NCBI GenBank assembly: GCA_025361585.1
Contig: JANYKK010000078.1
Location: 1-37,756, forward strand
Length of the DNA stretch: 37,756 nt
Direction: 5' to 3'
From: Methylobacter sp.
GTDB lineage: Bacteria; Pseudomonadota; Gammaproteobacteria; Methylococcales; Methylomonadaceae
Shown here piece by piece: positions 28,004 to 37,756 of this stretch (positions are counted from its first letter, which is position 1; every line of letters starts with the position of its first letter). The notes under the pieces were generated by a model. The model was not told where the DNA came from, did no database searches, and saw only the letters and a program-made list of their open reading frames with translations. The position numbers and the translations under genes were made by a program.

Positions 28004-29929
28004 CTAAGGCAAAGCGGGAACCGAAAAGTGTTTTTGTAAATCCGTTAAACGCGGCTGATCCAGATAAACATCATCAGGATAATAACCGATATGATACACC
28101 CCCAGCTTTCTCAATAATTCCAGTTGTCCAATGAAAACCGACGAGGGAATTTTCTCCATTGTTTTCCAATTGACCGTTTGCAACTCAAACACGGATTTCT
28201 TTAAGCCTTCGGGATGATGAGCCGCGGCGGCGACTAAATCCGTCAGCCATTGGACAGGTTTTTTTTCTTCCATAAACGGCATGGTCTCAATAACAACGTA
28301 GTCATAATGCGCTAAAAATGATTTGAACGACTGGGCATACCATTCTTCACTGTCCGATTTTAACAAAGGCAAGACATATATATTGCGTGCTGTTTTTATC
28401 CCAGGACGATTATCCCGCATCCTATTAGCCAGCTCATCGGTAAATTGACTAATCAGTTCAGTTTTATGCCGAGTCCATTCCTGGCGCATTTTGGGGCTTG
28501 ATTGTAATTTTTCAAATTGATCGGGCAATCCCCAAACATCACGCCCAAAAGATAACGCTGCGGACGATACATCTTCGCGATCGGATAAAATACCGTCGTC
28601 GTGAAATAAGATCCCGTCAACATTACAATATCGGCCTAAGTCCTCATAGATTTCAGTTATATAGTGCCGTGCTTCAGGTTGAAAAACTGAAAGCCGCGTA
28701 TAAATATGGCTGGATTTTTGTGCTTTACCGTCCCGCCATTCCTGCACATACCATGAATCCGGCAACTTGTTTTGATAAGCAAAAATCGGCAGCCATGCAT
28801 ATACATTCACGCCTGCTCGTGTTTTCAATTGCCAAGCGACGTGACTCAACAAATCCTGTTTGACCGGTAAGTGTCGGTTAGGAAAATACAAGGCATCGGC
28901 ATTGCCGTCACCGTCCGAGTCTGAGTATGCCTGAAGAAAAACGGTATTAATATGCATGTTTGAGATGCGCTGAATCTCGGCTTCAATATTGCGCTCGGTC
29001 TGCTTTGGATCTTTGTCGTAGAGAAAATCCATGTCCAATTGCGCTATCCGCAAAGGCCTGTCGGTACGCAGCTTACTCACGATTTCAGCAAATTGCCGGA
29101 CATCCGGGTTATCCGTCATGATTAAACGACGCAACACATCGATATCGGCCACTGTATTAAAGCCGTCAACCAAGCCCATGGTCATAGTCATTCCGGCTTC
29201 GCGCGAAGCTTCCAAGGCAATATCGTTATATTCCCCATACGGCCAGACCATCACTCTGGGCCACACGCCAGCGTGTTGAAAAATGAATTCAGCACTTTTC
29301 GTCAGAGCATTATGAATGCGCTCACGATACTGCTCATCGGTTTCATAATGCCCGGTCGAAGAGTCATATAACCGGGTGACCGTCGCAGCTTGCTCATCGT
29401 CTTGCGGATTAGCAACAGCGCTTTTGTGTAGATCATAAGTATGTGAAGCCATTTCTACCAGACCAGACTTCACCATTTCCCGCACTTGATCCCAAGTGAG
29501 CAATTGTTTGCCTGCTTCGTCCGGCGCATCAATGCCGTCTATCCAGGTACCTATTAAAGCAACAGTGGCCGGGTAACGATACTTTTTTAATATCGGAAAG
29601 ACGCGAGTGTAAAAACTCTGATAACCGTCATCAAAGGCCAACAATACGGATTTGTCGGGTATCGAATTCTTGCCTGCAGCTGCATCAAGAACGTTCTGCA
29701 CGCTGACGATTTTATAGCCGTTTTTCTTCAGCCAACCCAAGTGTTCTTCAAAATGATCAACGCTGACATCCATCGAATTTAACGAAGATTTTGCACTGCC
29801 GACTTTCACTATATCGTGGTAATTGAGCACCAAGAAGTGATGTTCTTCAGCATGAGTCACTCCTGCATAATTCATCAGAAAAGCCAACAAAAATAGATTC
29901 TTAATCCATCTAATATTTAACTGAAACAT
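28004..29929 (-). CDS. pgaB: Poly-beta-1,6-N-acetyl-D-glucosamine N-deacetylase PgaB
   Basis: Deacetylase domain VLLAFDDGYQSFYTRVFPIL, MASHTYDLH; C-terminal PgaB/GH153-like VDGILFHDDGIL, HYDYVVIETMPFME. Confidence 0.93.
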   Translation of the reverse strand: MFQLNIRWIKNLFLLAFLMNYAGVTHAEEHHFLVLNYHDIVKVGSAKSSLNSMDVSVDHFEEHLGWLKKNGYKIVSVQNVLDAAAGKNSIPDKSVLLAFDDGYQSFYTRVFPILKKYRYPATVALIGTWIDGIDAPDEAGKQLLTWDQVREMVKSGLVEMASHTYDLHKSAVANPQDDEQAATVTRLYDSSTGHYETDEQYRERIHNALTKSAEFIFQHAGVWPRVMVWPYGEYNDIALEASREAGMTMTMGLVDGFNTVADIDVLRRLIMTDNPDVRQFAEIVSKLRTDRPLRIAQLDMDFLYDKDPKQTERNIEAEIQRISNMHINTVFLQAYSDSDGDGNADALYFPNRHLPVKQDLLSHVAWQLKTRAGVNVYAWLPIFAYQNKLPDSWYVQEWRDGKAQKSSHIYTRLSVFQPEARHYITEIYEDLGRYCNVDGILFHDDGILSDREDVSSAALSFGRDVWGLPDQFEKLQSSPKMRQEWTRHKTELISQFTDELANRMRDNRPGIKTARNIYVLPLLKSDSEEWYAQSFKSFLAHYDYVVIETMPFMEEKKPVQWLTDLVAAAAHHPEGLKKSVFELQTVNWKTMEKIPSSVFIGQLELLRKLGVYHIGYYPDDVYLDQPRLTDLQKHFSVPALP

Positions 29930-30259
29930 AACCCTCGGTTTTCAAAATTTACGAAGCTTACAAAGACTTGTTTTATACGAGAGGCTTCGCTTTTCAAGCA
30001 AACGCTTAAATAAGCTGAAAAAATCCGGCTAGCCGTCATCGCCAATAACAATTAATAGTTTTCTGTTACCGACTTAGGAATTTAATTCGTCAGTCATTAT
30101 ATTTTCGATGAAAAACATTGAATACGGCGGTGGCTTTTAACACAAACCTACAGACTCTTAAGCCATTTCCATGCCACAAATCGCCCTTCGAATAACATGA
30201 GCGAAATCAATCCTATTCGCCAAACAATAAGGGGGGGAATGGATAAGAAAGAGGATAAA

Positions 30260-30296
30260 GGTTGAAAAAAACCTTTTCATACGGTTTTTTTCAACC
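30260..30296. repeat. Perfect 14-bp inverted repeat (9-nt loop)
   Basis: GGTTGAAAAAAACC-TTTTCATAC-GGTTTTTTTCAACC. Confidence 0.9.
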
Positions 30297-30483
30297 ACAT
30301 TAAATTAATACAACTTCCTCGCGAATAGAGAATTGATGTTGAGTAACGATATTTGAAGTATGATCGATCAAGTTCATAACAACAAAAGATGCTTATCCGG
30401 TTGTATTTGTATAGGGCGAGCCATCCTGTAAATTATGCGTAACAAACGCTACCATTAAATTCAAATCTGAGGGCGGGAAAAAA

Positions 30484-30861
30484 ATGGCCAAATCAAAGGT
30501 GAAAGAGATCAAGTGGTTTTCCGATGTGGAGGAGCACGACTACCCGGCCGCTGAATCCTATCTCAGGATCATTTATAGTGAGGATAGAGTTGCCGACATG
30601 ATAACTAGACTTAGAACTGCGACCATCGTACAGTTCAAAGCGAAAGACATCTTCAGGGCTTCTCAACTTTCACTGCTGGGGGTGAGCAATTTACATGTCG
30701 AGAAAGACAGGAAAAAGATTCGAAAGGAAATAAGTCTCTCCCCTCTCCTACTCCTAAGAGACGAATCGAACGGTAAAGTGGTAATTGCGGATGGTTACCA
30801 TAGATTGTGCGCCATCTACGAATTCGACGAAGACGCCTGGATCCGTTGCAAAATCATTTGA
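30484..30861 (+). CDS. Small ParB/sulfiredoxin-fold-like protein
   Basis: SPLLLLRDESNGKVVIADGYHRLCAIYEFDEDAWIRCKII resembles the ParB N-terminal domain core. Confidence 0.6.
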   Translation: MAKSKVKEIKWFSDVEEHDYPAAESYLRIIYSEDRVADMITRLRTATIVQFKAKDIFRASQLSLLGVSNLHVEKDRKKIRKEISLSPLLLLRDESNGKVVIADGYHRLCAIYEFDEDAWIRCKII

Positions 30862-31009
30862 GGAGTTCAGATGTAGTGGTTCAATCCCAATCTGGCAGTT
30901 ACTTAACTTTCGTCGTTAAAATTTAAAATGCTATGACTCGCCCATATCAACATTTAATCAAATCTGAACTAAAGGTGTTACGCCTTAGGCTTAAAATTTC
31001 AACCTACCA

Positions 31010-32698
31010 ATGAAGCTCGCCATTTATCCACCTAGCAGAGGGCTACTTCTTGCCGATGCGGTTGCAGGATTATCGGTTGCCTTTATTTTGCTGCCTGAGG
31101 CTGTCGCTTATGCAGCTATTGCGCATCTTACGATTCAAGCTGCTATAACTGCCGCATTGGTGGGTTTAATATGCTACGCATGGTTAGGGGGTAGCCATTT
31201 TGCTGTTGTTGCGCCAACTTCATCCGCTGCGGCACTACTGGCGGCGGTTGTTCTATCATTGCGCCCGGTTGATAGTCATGTTGCTGAAGCTTTAGGCGTT
31301 GCTCTGGTGATATTAACGGGCGTTGGCTTATTAGTCTTTGCCAAAGCTAAACTTGGGCGACTTTCGGCATTCGTTTCGCGTCCGGTGCTGCATGGTTTTT
31401 CGTTTGCTTTAGCGGCAACCATTATCGCTAAACAACTGCCGATCATACTAGGCATTAAAGTCCAGTCTTCTGATCCTTTTCATATAATCGTTGAATTATT
31501 CAATCACGTCCATGAATGGGCTATCTGGAGCGCTACGATTGGTTGTGGTGCACTAATTTTATTATGGGCGCTGAAACGTTGGCCCACTGTACCGGGCGCT
31601 TTTGTGGTGTTGGTATTCGGTATCTGTTTAAGTAATACTGTGAATCTTGCCGACTATAATGTGGCTATGGTCGGGTCTGTATTAATCAAGTTACCGGGGC
31701 TGACCTTACCTCAGCTACCACTGGAAAAGTGGGCTCAGTTAGCGGAGCTGGCGTGTGGTTTACTGGTTATCATTGTTGCCGAATCATGGGGAAGTATTCG
31801 TAGCCTATCGCTCCTTCATGGCGATGTCGTAGAACCCAACCGTGAACTGTTTGCGCTAGGCACCGCCAATCTTGTTTCAGGTTTACTTCAGGGCATGCCC
31901 GTCGGCGCAGGATTTTCAGTCAGCACTGCGAATGAGCAAGCGGGAGCGCAAAGCAAACTGGCCGGTGTAATTGCTGCATTAGTGTTGCTTTTAATGGTCG
32001 TTTTTGGACAGGCGTGGATAGGTCATATTCCAGAACCCATCGTTGCAGCAGCTGTCATCAATGCCTTGAGCCATGCGTTAAGTCCCAAAGCACTCCTTTA
32101 TCTGTGGCGAATGGATCGAGATCAATATCTTGCGCTGGCTGCGGTTGTAGCCGTTTTAGCTTTTGGAGTGTTACATGGAATGCTGCTTGCGATAGGCTTG
32201 TCATTAGCATCCGCTATGCGCTCCTTCAGTCAGCCTTTGGTGAGGGAGCTAGCGGAACTGGGGCATTCACGGGATTATGTGGATAGAGAAAATCACCCCA
32301 AAGCCCAACCCCAGGCCAATCTATTAATCCTGCGTCCCGAAGAACCGCTGTTTTTTGCCAGCGTCGAAGGCATTCTGACTGAAGTTCAACTGCGATTAGA
32401 ACGTAGTAGCGATGCGCAGGTTCTTATTATAAGCCTTGAACAAAGTGCAAATCTTGACAGTACTGCGGCTGAATGTTTGATTGAATTTGCTGATAATCTT
32501 AAGCATCAGAATAAAGTGCTTTTATTGGCCCGAGTCAAAGACCCGATCAGGCAGTTATTGCTAAAACTGGCAGAGGAGCAATTCCATGGCAAACTCTTTT
32601 GGAGCGTAGACGATGCGGTTATTGGTGCTCAAAAAAATGCGTCGTTAAATCCGTCTAACGCTGTTCGTCAACATTCCGATCACGCTCCGTTTTCATGA
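31010..32698 (+). CDS. SulP family anion/bicarbonate transporter with STAS domain
   Basis: DAVAGLSVAFILLPEAVAYA; C-terminal STAS QVLIISLEQSANLDSTAAECLIEF; next to dabAB. Confidence 0.92.
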   Translation: MKLAIYPPSRGLLLADAVAGLSVAFILLPEAVAYAAIAHLTIQAAITAALVGLICYAWLGGSHFAVVAPTSSAAALLAAVVLSLRPVDSHVAEALGVALVILTGVGLLVFAKAKLGRLSAFVSRPVLHGFSFALAATIIAKQLPIILGIKVQSSDPFHIIVELFNHVHEWAIWSATIGCGALILLWALKRWPTVPGAFVVLVFGICLSNTVNLADYNVAMVGSVLIKLPGLTLPQLPLEKWAQLAELACGLLVIIVAESWGSIRSLSLLHGDVVEPNRELFALGTANLVSGLLQGMPVGAGFSVSTANEQAGAQSKLAGVIAALVLLLMVVFGQAWIGHIPEPIVAAAVINALSHALSPKALLYLWRMDRDQYLALAAVVAVLAFGVLHGMLLAIGLSLASAMRSFSQPLVRELAELGHSRDYVDRENHPKAQPQANLLILRPEEPLFFASVEGILTEVQLRLERSSDAQVLIISLEQSANLDSTAAECLIEFADNLKHQNKVLLLARVKDPIRQLLLKLAEEQFHGKLFWSVDDAVIGAQKNASLNPSNAVRQHSDHAPFS

Positions 32699-32788
32699 AA
32701 AAACAGTATTGGTTCATGTATAACTGACACCAAACTGCTAGCAACCCAAGAAATAAGTCATTCATTTGAAAGTTGGAAACGGGGGTTT

Positions 32789-32809
32789 TCAACCAAAAGC
32801 TTTGGTTGA
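32789..32809 (+). terminator. Hairpin downstream of the sulP gene
   Basis: TCAACCAAA-AGC-TTTGGTTGA 9-bp perfect stem; weak T-tract, so assignment uncertain. Confidence 0.4.
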
Positions 32810-33075
32810 TTTAAACTAATACCGCAACCGAATGCCCTATTTTTATCCCATTTAAACCCGCTTAGCTATACGATTCGCACAGCAGAACACCCGCTTATTA
32901 CAGTTAAATATCTTTGATTTTACAGAACTTTTTTCTTTCATCTGAATTAATACTTAAGTTTTGACATTAAGGCTGAAATTGCCTGGCACGGCTTATGCTT
33001 TATCTGAAATATCAATTTGTAATCTTCGCCTTTTAGATATGAATTCCCAGTACGTTAACGTAGCTTTTAGTAACA

Positions 33076-35697
33076 ATGCCGAGGTTAAAAGATAACAGTA
33101 TGGCTTATCGTGAACATACCCAACCGATTTTGGAAGGTTCCAATGAGACGGTTAACGATTTTGAGTTTGACCTGGACGCCTCAATAGAACATATCGCCCA
33201 TTGGCTACCGGCTCAAGGGCCTATCAAAGACTTCATACATCACAACACCTTACATGCCGTCCAGCATCATCCGTTTCATGAGGGCGTGGCTATCGCCGCA
33301 AAAGTTTTCGGCGCACGCAGCTATTTACCTTTGGATGATTATCAAAACCTGTACCATCAAGGCCGGATCACCGACGATGCAATTAATTGGGCTGTCGAGC
33401 ATTCGGGACAGGATAAACAAAAGCACGAGCAGCTTCGGGAAACCTTGTTCGAGCAAGACGATACAGGGCATTATCCGCCAGTTTCGCTAGCCAATCATGG
33501 CATACGTAATGCTTGGTTGACCCAGCTCGAAGTCGACCTGAATTCATTGGTGCATCCAATCCTGTTCCGCCTGTTGGGCAATTTTTTGGATCAAGGCATT
33601 AGCCGATGGAGCCTGCCCAAAAGCGGCGAACATTTTTTGGACTGCGTATTACGCTTAGCGCAAAACAGCTTAATGCCTCTCTACCCTTTAAATATGCCGG
33701 GGGCAAATGAGCTGTTATCTCAAACCCCGGATCAGGCGATTAAAACCTGCTTGAAAAAAATAGTCGGCGATGAGCAGCTGTACGAACAATACCTGCTGGA
33801 AGTGCTGTTGGCTCATCCAGGCTGGGCCGGTATGGTACGTGTTATTGAACAAAATCCCAAATCGCTGCTCGCTCGCCGTGAAATTTCGCTTAAAGAAATG
33901 CTGGTAGTGGAGCTGGTTATCGAGCTGGCTTTTTTGTATAAGAAAAAAGGCGTTCACTTTTCGGGCATAGCCGATGTGCCTCACCCAAAAGGCACACCGC
34001 TACTCAAAAACGGTGCGCTTAAACCGATAATTCCGTTACGGTTAAAAGTCTGGCACGAAGCGATGGAATGGTCGTTACATAGCGAATTGCTGATGGCCTT
34101 GAAATCGAAAGCATCGGCTCCGACGATTAAACCCTTACCTGAAGCCCAAGCGCTATTCTGTATTGACGACCGGGAATGTTCTTTAAGACGCAACCTGGAA
34201 GAAATTAATCCTTCCATAGAAACTTTCGGCGCGGCTGGATTTTTCGGCATCGACTTTCTTTATCAAGGCTTGGACGATGCTTATCCGGTCGCGCAATGCC
34301 CTAACATCATCGTGCCTAAACATTTAATCAAAGAATCGGGCAACATATCTGAATCGGACAATAAATCTAAGACAGGTAATTTGACCAACATGCATTTCAC
34401 TGCGCATTCGATGTTTCGGGGATGGCTTTATACCCAAACCCTGGGATTGGGTTACGCAGTGCGGATGGCCTGGAATGTATTCCGTCCGGGCTCTAAACTA
34501 CCGGAAATCAGAAGCTTGAGTGAAGTGGAGTCGCATTCCCAGCTACATCTACTTAGGGAATCCGACGAGCCAACCGAGGATGGTTATCTACTGGGATTTT
34601 CTTTTACCGAAATGGCTGATCGGGTCGGCGGCTTGCTGAACAATATCGGTTTAACCAAAAGCTTTGCCCCATTAATCGTTGTCGTCGCTCACGGCTCCAG
34701 CAGCGTTAATAATCCACATTTTGCCGCTTACGATTGCGGGGCTTGCTCGGGTAAACCGGGCGCACCGAATGCCCGCGCATTCGCCTGGATGGCTAACCAT
34801 GAATCGGTACGAGCCATCCTGCTAGAGCGCGGCATCGATATTCCAAGCGAGACCCGTTTTGTCGCAGCACTACACAATACCAGTCGCGATGAAATCACTT
34901 ATTTCGACAAACATTTGTTGCAGCAACATCCCATTTCCGGCTTGCATCCATTCCAGCATGCCATGAAAAAGGCGCTGCAACGCAATGCCCGGGAACGCTG
35001 CCGTTGGTTCGAACTGGGGCCGCAATCGCATTCCAATGAAGAGGCTCACGAGCATGTTGTGGAACGCGCCTCTTCCATCTTCGAACCGCGCCCGGAATAC
35101 AACCACTCCAACAATCTTTACGCTATTGTCGGACGCCGTGACCTGACCAAAAATTTATTCATGGATCGCCGCGCTTTCCTGCATTCTTACGACCCGGCAA
35201 CGGATGCGCAAGGCGACATCATGGTGAAAATATTATCGGCCGTTATTCCGGTCTGCGGCGGTATCAATCTGGAATACCTGTTCTCGCGCATCGACAATTC
35301 GGTTTATGGCGCAGGCACCAAGCTGCCGCACAACGTGATCGGCCTGCTTGGCGTCGCCAACGGCGTCGAAGGCGATTTACGCACCGGTTTGCCCTCGCAA
35401 ATGATCGAAGTGCATGAACCGGCACGGTTGCTGATCGTAGTCGAACAGACCTGCGATATTCTGGATAAAACTATCGACAAACTAGGTTCGCTTAAAGAGT
35501 GGCTCGATAACGAATGGGTGAGATTTGTATCTTGTCACCCGCAGAGTCGTGAGCTTTTCTTGTACTCCGTTAACGGTTGGGAAACGGTCGAATTTCCAGA
35601 CGATACCGAAGTTCCTTACGCAAGCCATTCCGAACAAATCATCGTCGGTCAAACCAAAACCATACCGGTTCATCATTTGATCGGGAAGCACGCATGA
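33076..35697 (+). CDS. dabA: DabA (DUF2309) carbonic anhydrase-like subunit of the DAB inorganic-carbon accumulation complex
   Basis: AQALFCIDDRECSLRRNLEE; VVVAHGSSSVNNPHFAAYDCGACSGKPGAPNARAFAWMAN; followed by a DabB-like gene. An internal methionine at the MAYREHTQP segment may be the true start. Confidence 0.95.
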   Translation: MPRLKDNSMAYREHTQPILEGSNETVNDFEFDLDASIEHIAHWLPAQGPIKDFIHHNTLHAVQHHPFHEGVAIAAKVFGARSYLPLDDYQNLYHQGRITDDAINWAVEHSGQDKQKHEQLRETLFEQDDTGHYPPVSLANHGIRNAWLTQLEVDLNSLVHPILFRLLGNFLDQGISRWSLPKSGEHFLDCVLRLAQNSLMPLYPLNMPGANELLSQTPDQAIKTCLKKIVGDEQLYEQYLLEVLLAHPGWAGMVRVIEQNPKSLLARREISLKEMLVVELVIELAFLYKKKGVHFSGIADVPHPKGTPLLKNGALKPIIPLRLKVWHEAMEWSLHSELLMALKSKASAPTIKPLPEAQALFCIDDRECSLRRNLEEINPSIETFGAAGFFGIDFLYQGLDDAYPVAQCPNIIVPKHLIKESGNISESDNKSKTGNLTNMHFTAHSMFRGWLYTQTLGLGYAVRMAWNVFRPGSKLPEIRSLSEVESHSQLHLLRESDEPTEDGYLLGFSFTEMADRVGGLLNNIGLTKSFAPLIVVVAHGSSSVNNPHFAAYDCGACSGKPGAPNARAFAWMANHESVRAILLERGIDIPSETRFVAALHNTSRDEITYFDKHLLQQHPISGLHPFQHAMKKALQRNARERCRWFELGPQSHSNEEAHEHVVERASSIFEPRPEYNHSNNLYAIVGRRDLTKNLFMDRRAFLHSYDPATDAQGDIMVKILSAVIPVCGGINLEYLFSRIDNSVYGAGTKLPHNVIGLLGVANGVEGDLRTGLPSQMIEVHEPARLLIVVEQTCDILDKTIDKLGSLKEWLDNEWVRFVSCHPQSRELFLYSVNGWETVEFPDDTEVPYASHSEQIIVGQTKTIPVHHLIGKHA

Positions 35698-37583
35698 ACG
35701 GATTAATGTTAACCAGCGAGTTCATTCCTTTACTGGGTTTTCTGTTTATTTTCCTGACTAGCAGAAACAACGAGAAAAAAATTGCAACTATCAGCTTCTG
35801 GTTTAGTCACGCCTTAGGTATTAGTATCGCCGCGCTGTCAATTGCTTGGGGTATCGAAGGTTTCCAAAGCCATGAGTTCGAGTGGTTTACGCTGTATGCG
35901 ACCGATAATTACAGCTTCCCGATATTGTTTTATCTGGATCGGGTCGGCGCTGCCTATCTGTTTTGCACCTGGGCGATTTTTTCGATTATCGTCAAATATT
36001 GCCGCGTTTATCTGCACCGCGAAACCGGTTTCAAACGCTTCTTTTTGACCATTTTTGGCTTCATATTCGGGCTGAATCTGATCATCATGTCCGGTTCCAT
36101 CGACATGCTGTTTGCCGGTTGGGAGATTGTCGGCATCACCTCGTTTTTACTGATCGCATTCTACCGGCACCGCGTACAGCCGGTGCGCAATGCCTTAAGG
36201 GCTTACTCCATCTACCGGTTTTGCGATATTGGCTTATTGCTCGGCACCTGGATGAGTCATATGCTGTTTCATGAAAGCCAGCATTTCAGCGAATTGGCTC
36301 ATTTGTTCGATAACGCCGCCTTGCCTCCCGCAGGTTATGCCTCCTTATTGTTACTGTCGTTTTTGATTCTGATTGCAGCGTCCGGTAAATCGGCGCAGTT
36401 CCCCTTCTGCTTTTGGCTACCCAGAGCTATGGAAGGGCCGACGCCTTCCAGCGCTATTTTTTACGGGGCTTTGTCGGTACATTTAGGCGTGTTTTTGTTG
36501 TTTAGAACCACACCGATTTGGAGCTACCATTATCTGACCCGATTTATCGTGTTCAGTATCGGTTTGTTGACCGTCATCATTGCCAGCATTTCCGAAAAAA
36601 CCCAGTCGAACATCAAAGGGCAAATCGCTTACGCCTCGATTACCCAAGTGGGCTTCATGTTTATGGAATTGTCGTTGGGTCTTGAAACGTTAGTATTGTT
36701 CCATTTTATGGGCAATGCGTTTTTACGCTCCTATCAATTATTGGTGTCGCCCTCTATCGTCGCGCATTTGTTACGGGTGGAAGGTTCCACCGATACCGAT
36801 TTTTATATCAGGAACAGCTCAAGATTTCAGTTCCTGCCCGCGTCGATCCGCAACACGCTGCCGGAAGTCTTGCAAAACACGCTGTATGTGTTCTCGCTAC
36901 AAGAAGGCAACTTGGAGCTGATGGTGCGTAGCGCTCTTTGGGAACCATTAAAACGCATCGGTGCAACCATCAACCGCATCAATCCTTGGTTGAAACTGTT
37001 GAGTGGCTTAGGCGTTTTTGCATTGATTTGGGTCGCCATTACTATGCTCGGCGTAAGCGCGCATTATCTGGCGATTCCAATGTCCGTGCTTATGGTGCTC
37101 GCATCGTTGAGCGCTTTCAGCCAAAAGCACAGTCCGTTTAGCGTCTGGAATGCAATTACCTTAAGTTCGATCTTGGCTGGAATAGCAGTTTGTTTTTTAA
37201 ATCCAGGCGCTTGGTTCGACGTATTGATCTTTGCCAGCGGCATCATTCCTGCATGGATCTTAGGCATAGCGGCGTTAGCCAAGCTGCTTAAAAACGAAAA
37301 CTTTGCCGACTCACCGTTCGCTTATCGGGCGATGGCGGAAACCCAGCCGAAATTTTCCTTGCTGCTGTTTTTGAGCTTCTTAGGTTTGGTCGGATTTCCG
37401 ATTTCACCGGCCTTTCTCGGAGAGGATTTATTGTTGTCCCACGCCAGCAGCCATGCTCCTTGGTTTGCGCTGCCGATCACCATTGCCTTCGTCATTAACG
37501 GCATTGCAGCGGCACGGGTATTTCAACGGCTATGCATGGGTAGACCGACTGAACTTAATGTCGTAGAGGAAGGTATGAGGTAG
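35694..37583 (+). CDS. dabB: DabB, NADH dehydrogenase subunit L-like membrane subunit
   Basis: MNGLMLTSEFIPLLGFL; SGKSAQFPFCFWLPRAMEGPTPSSAIFYGALSVHLGVFLL; ATGA overlap with dabA. Confidence 0.92.
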   Translation: MNGLMLTSEFIPLLGFLFIFLTSRNNEKKIATISFWFSHALGISIAALSIAWGIEGFQSHEFEWFTLYATDNYSFPILFYLDRVGAAYLFCTWAIFSIIVKYCRVYLHRETGFKRFFLTIFGFIFGLNLIIMSGSIDMLFAGWEIVGITSFLLIAFYRHRVQPVRNALRAYSIYRFCDIGLLLGTWMSHMLFHESQHFSELAHLFDNAALPPAGYASLLLLSFLILIAASGKSAQFPFCFWLPRAMEGPTPSSAIFYGALSVHLGVFLLFRTTPIWSYHYLTRFIVFSIGLLTVIIASISEKTQSNIKGQIAYASITQVGFMFMELSLGLETLVLFHFMGNAFLRSYQLLVSPSIVAHLLRVEGSTDTDFYIRNSSRFQFLPASIRNTLPEVLQNTLYVFSLQEGNLELMVRSALWEPLKRIGATINRINPWLKLLSGLGVFALIWVAITMLGVSAHYLAIPMSVLMVLASLSAFSQKHSPFSVWNAITLSSILAGIAVCFLNPGAWFDVLIFASGIIPAWILGIAALAKLLKNENFADSPFAYRAMAETQPKFSLLLFLSFLGLVGFPISPAFLGEDLLLSHASSHAPWFALPITIAFVINGIAAARVFQRLCMGRPTELNVVEEGMR

Positions 37584-37594
37584 GAGTTCTGCGA

Positions 37595-37740
37595 CTTGCA
37601 TGGCTGCAAGAAGAGAAGTAGAGCAATACAAATGTATTGGTAATGTAGGTAACGAAGAAACTGCATTACCCTAAATGCCGCGTTCTATTAATCATTCCAT
37701 TGTTCGCTGAACGCTTGATAGAACGCCCTGTCGGCGACAG
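37595..37740. repeat. Cluster of five consecutive short inverted repeats downstream of dabB
   Basis: CTTGCA-TGGC-TGCAAG; CAATACA-AA-TGTATTG; GGTAATG...CATTACC; GCGTTCTAT...ATAGAACGC; CTGTC-GGC-GACAG. Confidence 0.7.
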
Positions 37741-37756
37741 TTGCACCACGTCTGCC

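Noticed and set aside
35577-35693. Upstream extension of dabB in the ORF track
   Set aside because: Overlaps the dabA coding region; the ATG at 35694 (ATGA overlap with the dabA stop) is the plausible start
1-37756. CRISPR array, rRNA or tRNA genes
   Set aside because: No regularly spaced direct repeats and no tRNA cloverleaf or rRNA-like sequence recognised by eye; a tRNAscan/CRISPR finder run would be decisive

Overview
The 37.8 kb window looks like gammaproteobacterial chromosome around the replication terminus, possibly from a methanotroph-like organism. It has several parts. (1) ~1-3.45 kb: the right part of an inovirus (filamentous phage) prophage, with a gpVI/DUF2523-like tail, Zot, a basic DNA-binding protein, DUF29, a DUF4124-like protein and a phage regulator. 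It abuts a near-perfect dif site at 3428-3455. KOPS-like octamers I found point toward dif from both sides. (2) 4.1-14.5 kb: housekeeping genes (rsfS, nadD, proA, SmbP-like, an Mla/MCE lipid-transport operon, DUF455, LpxH-like, LplT). (3) 14.6-22.7 kb: an accessory island that truncates a glycosyltransferase gene. It holds a PIN-domain toxin-antitoxin pair and a tight five-gene minus-strand operon: PLD-nuclease/SF2 helicase, 68-aa small protein, DndD/Rad50-like ABC ATPase, 130-aa small protein, and an 898-aa protein with two RNAP-alpha-CTD-like repeats, a sigma70 region-4-like HTH and further winged-helix-like segments. This operon is the best candidate for an undescribed (probably defence) system. 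(4) 22.9-37.6 kb: NtrC-type two-component system, TerB-like, Sel1 and TPR proteins, orphan PgaB, ParB-like small protein, and a SulP + DabA/DabB inorganic-carbon uptake cluster, followed by a row of hairpins. All family calls come from reading motifs by eye; no database search was run.
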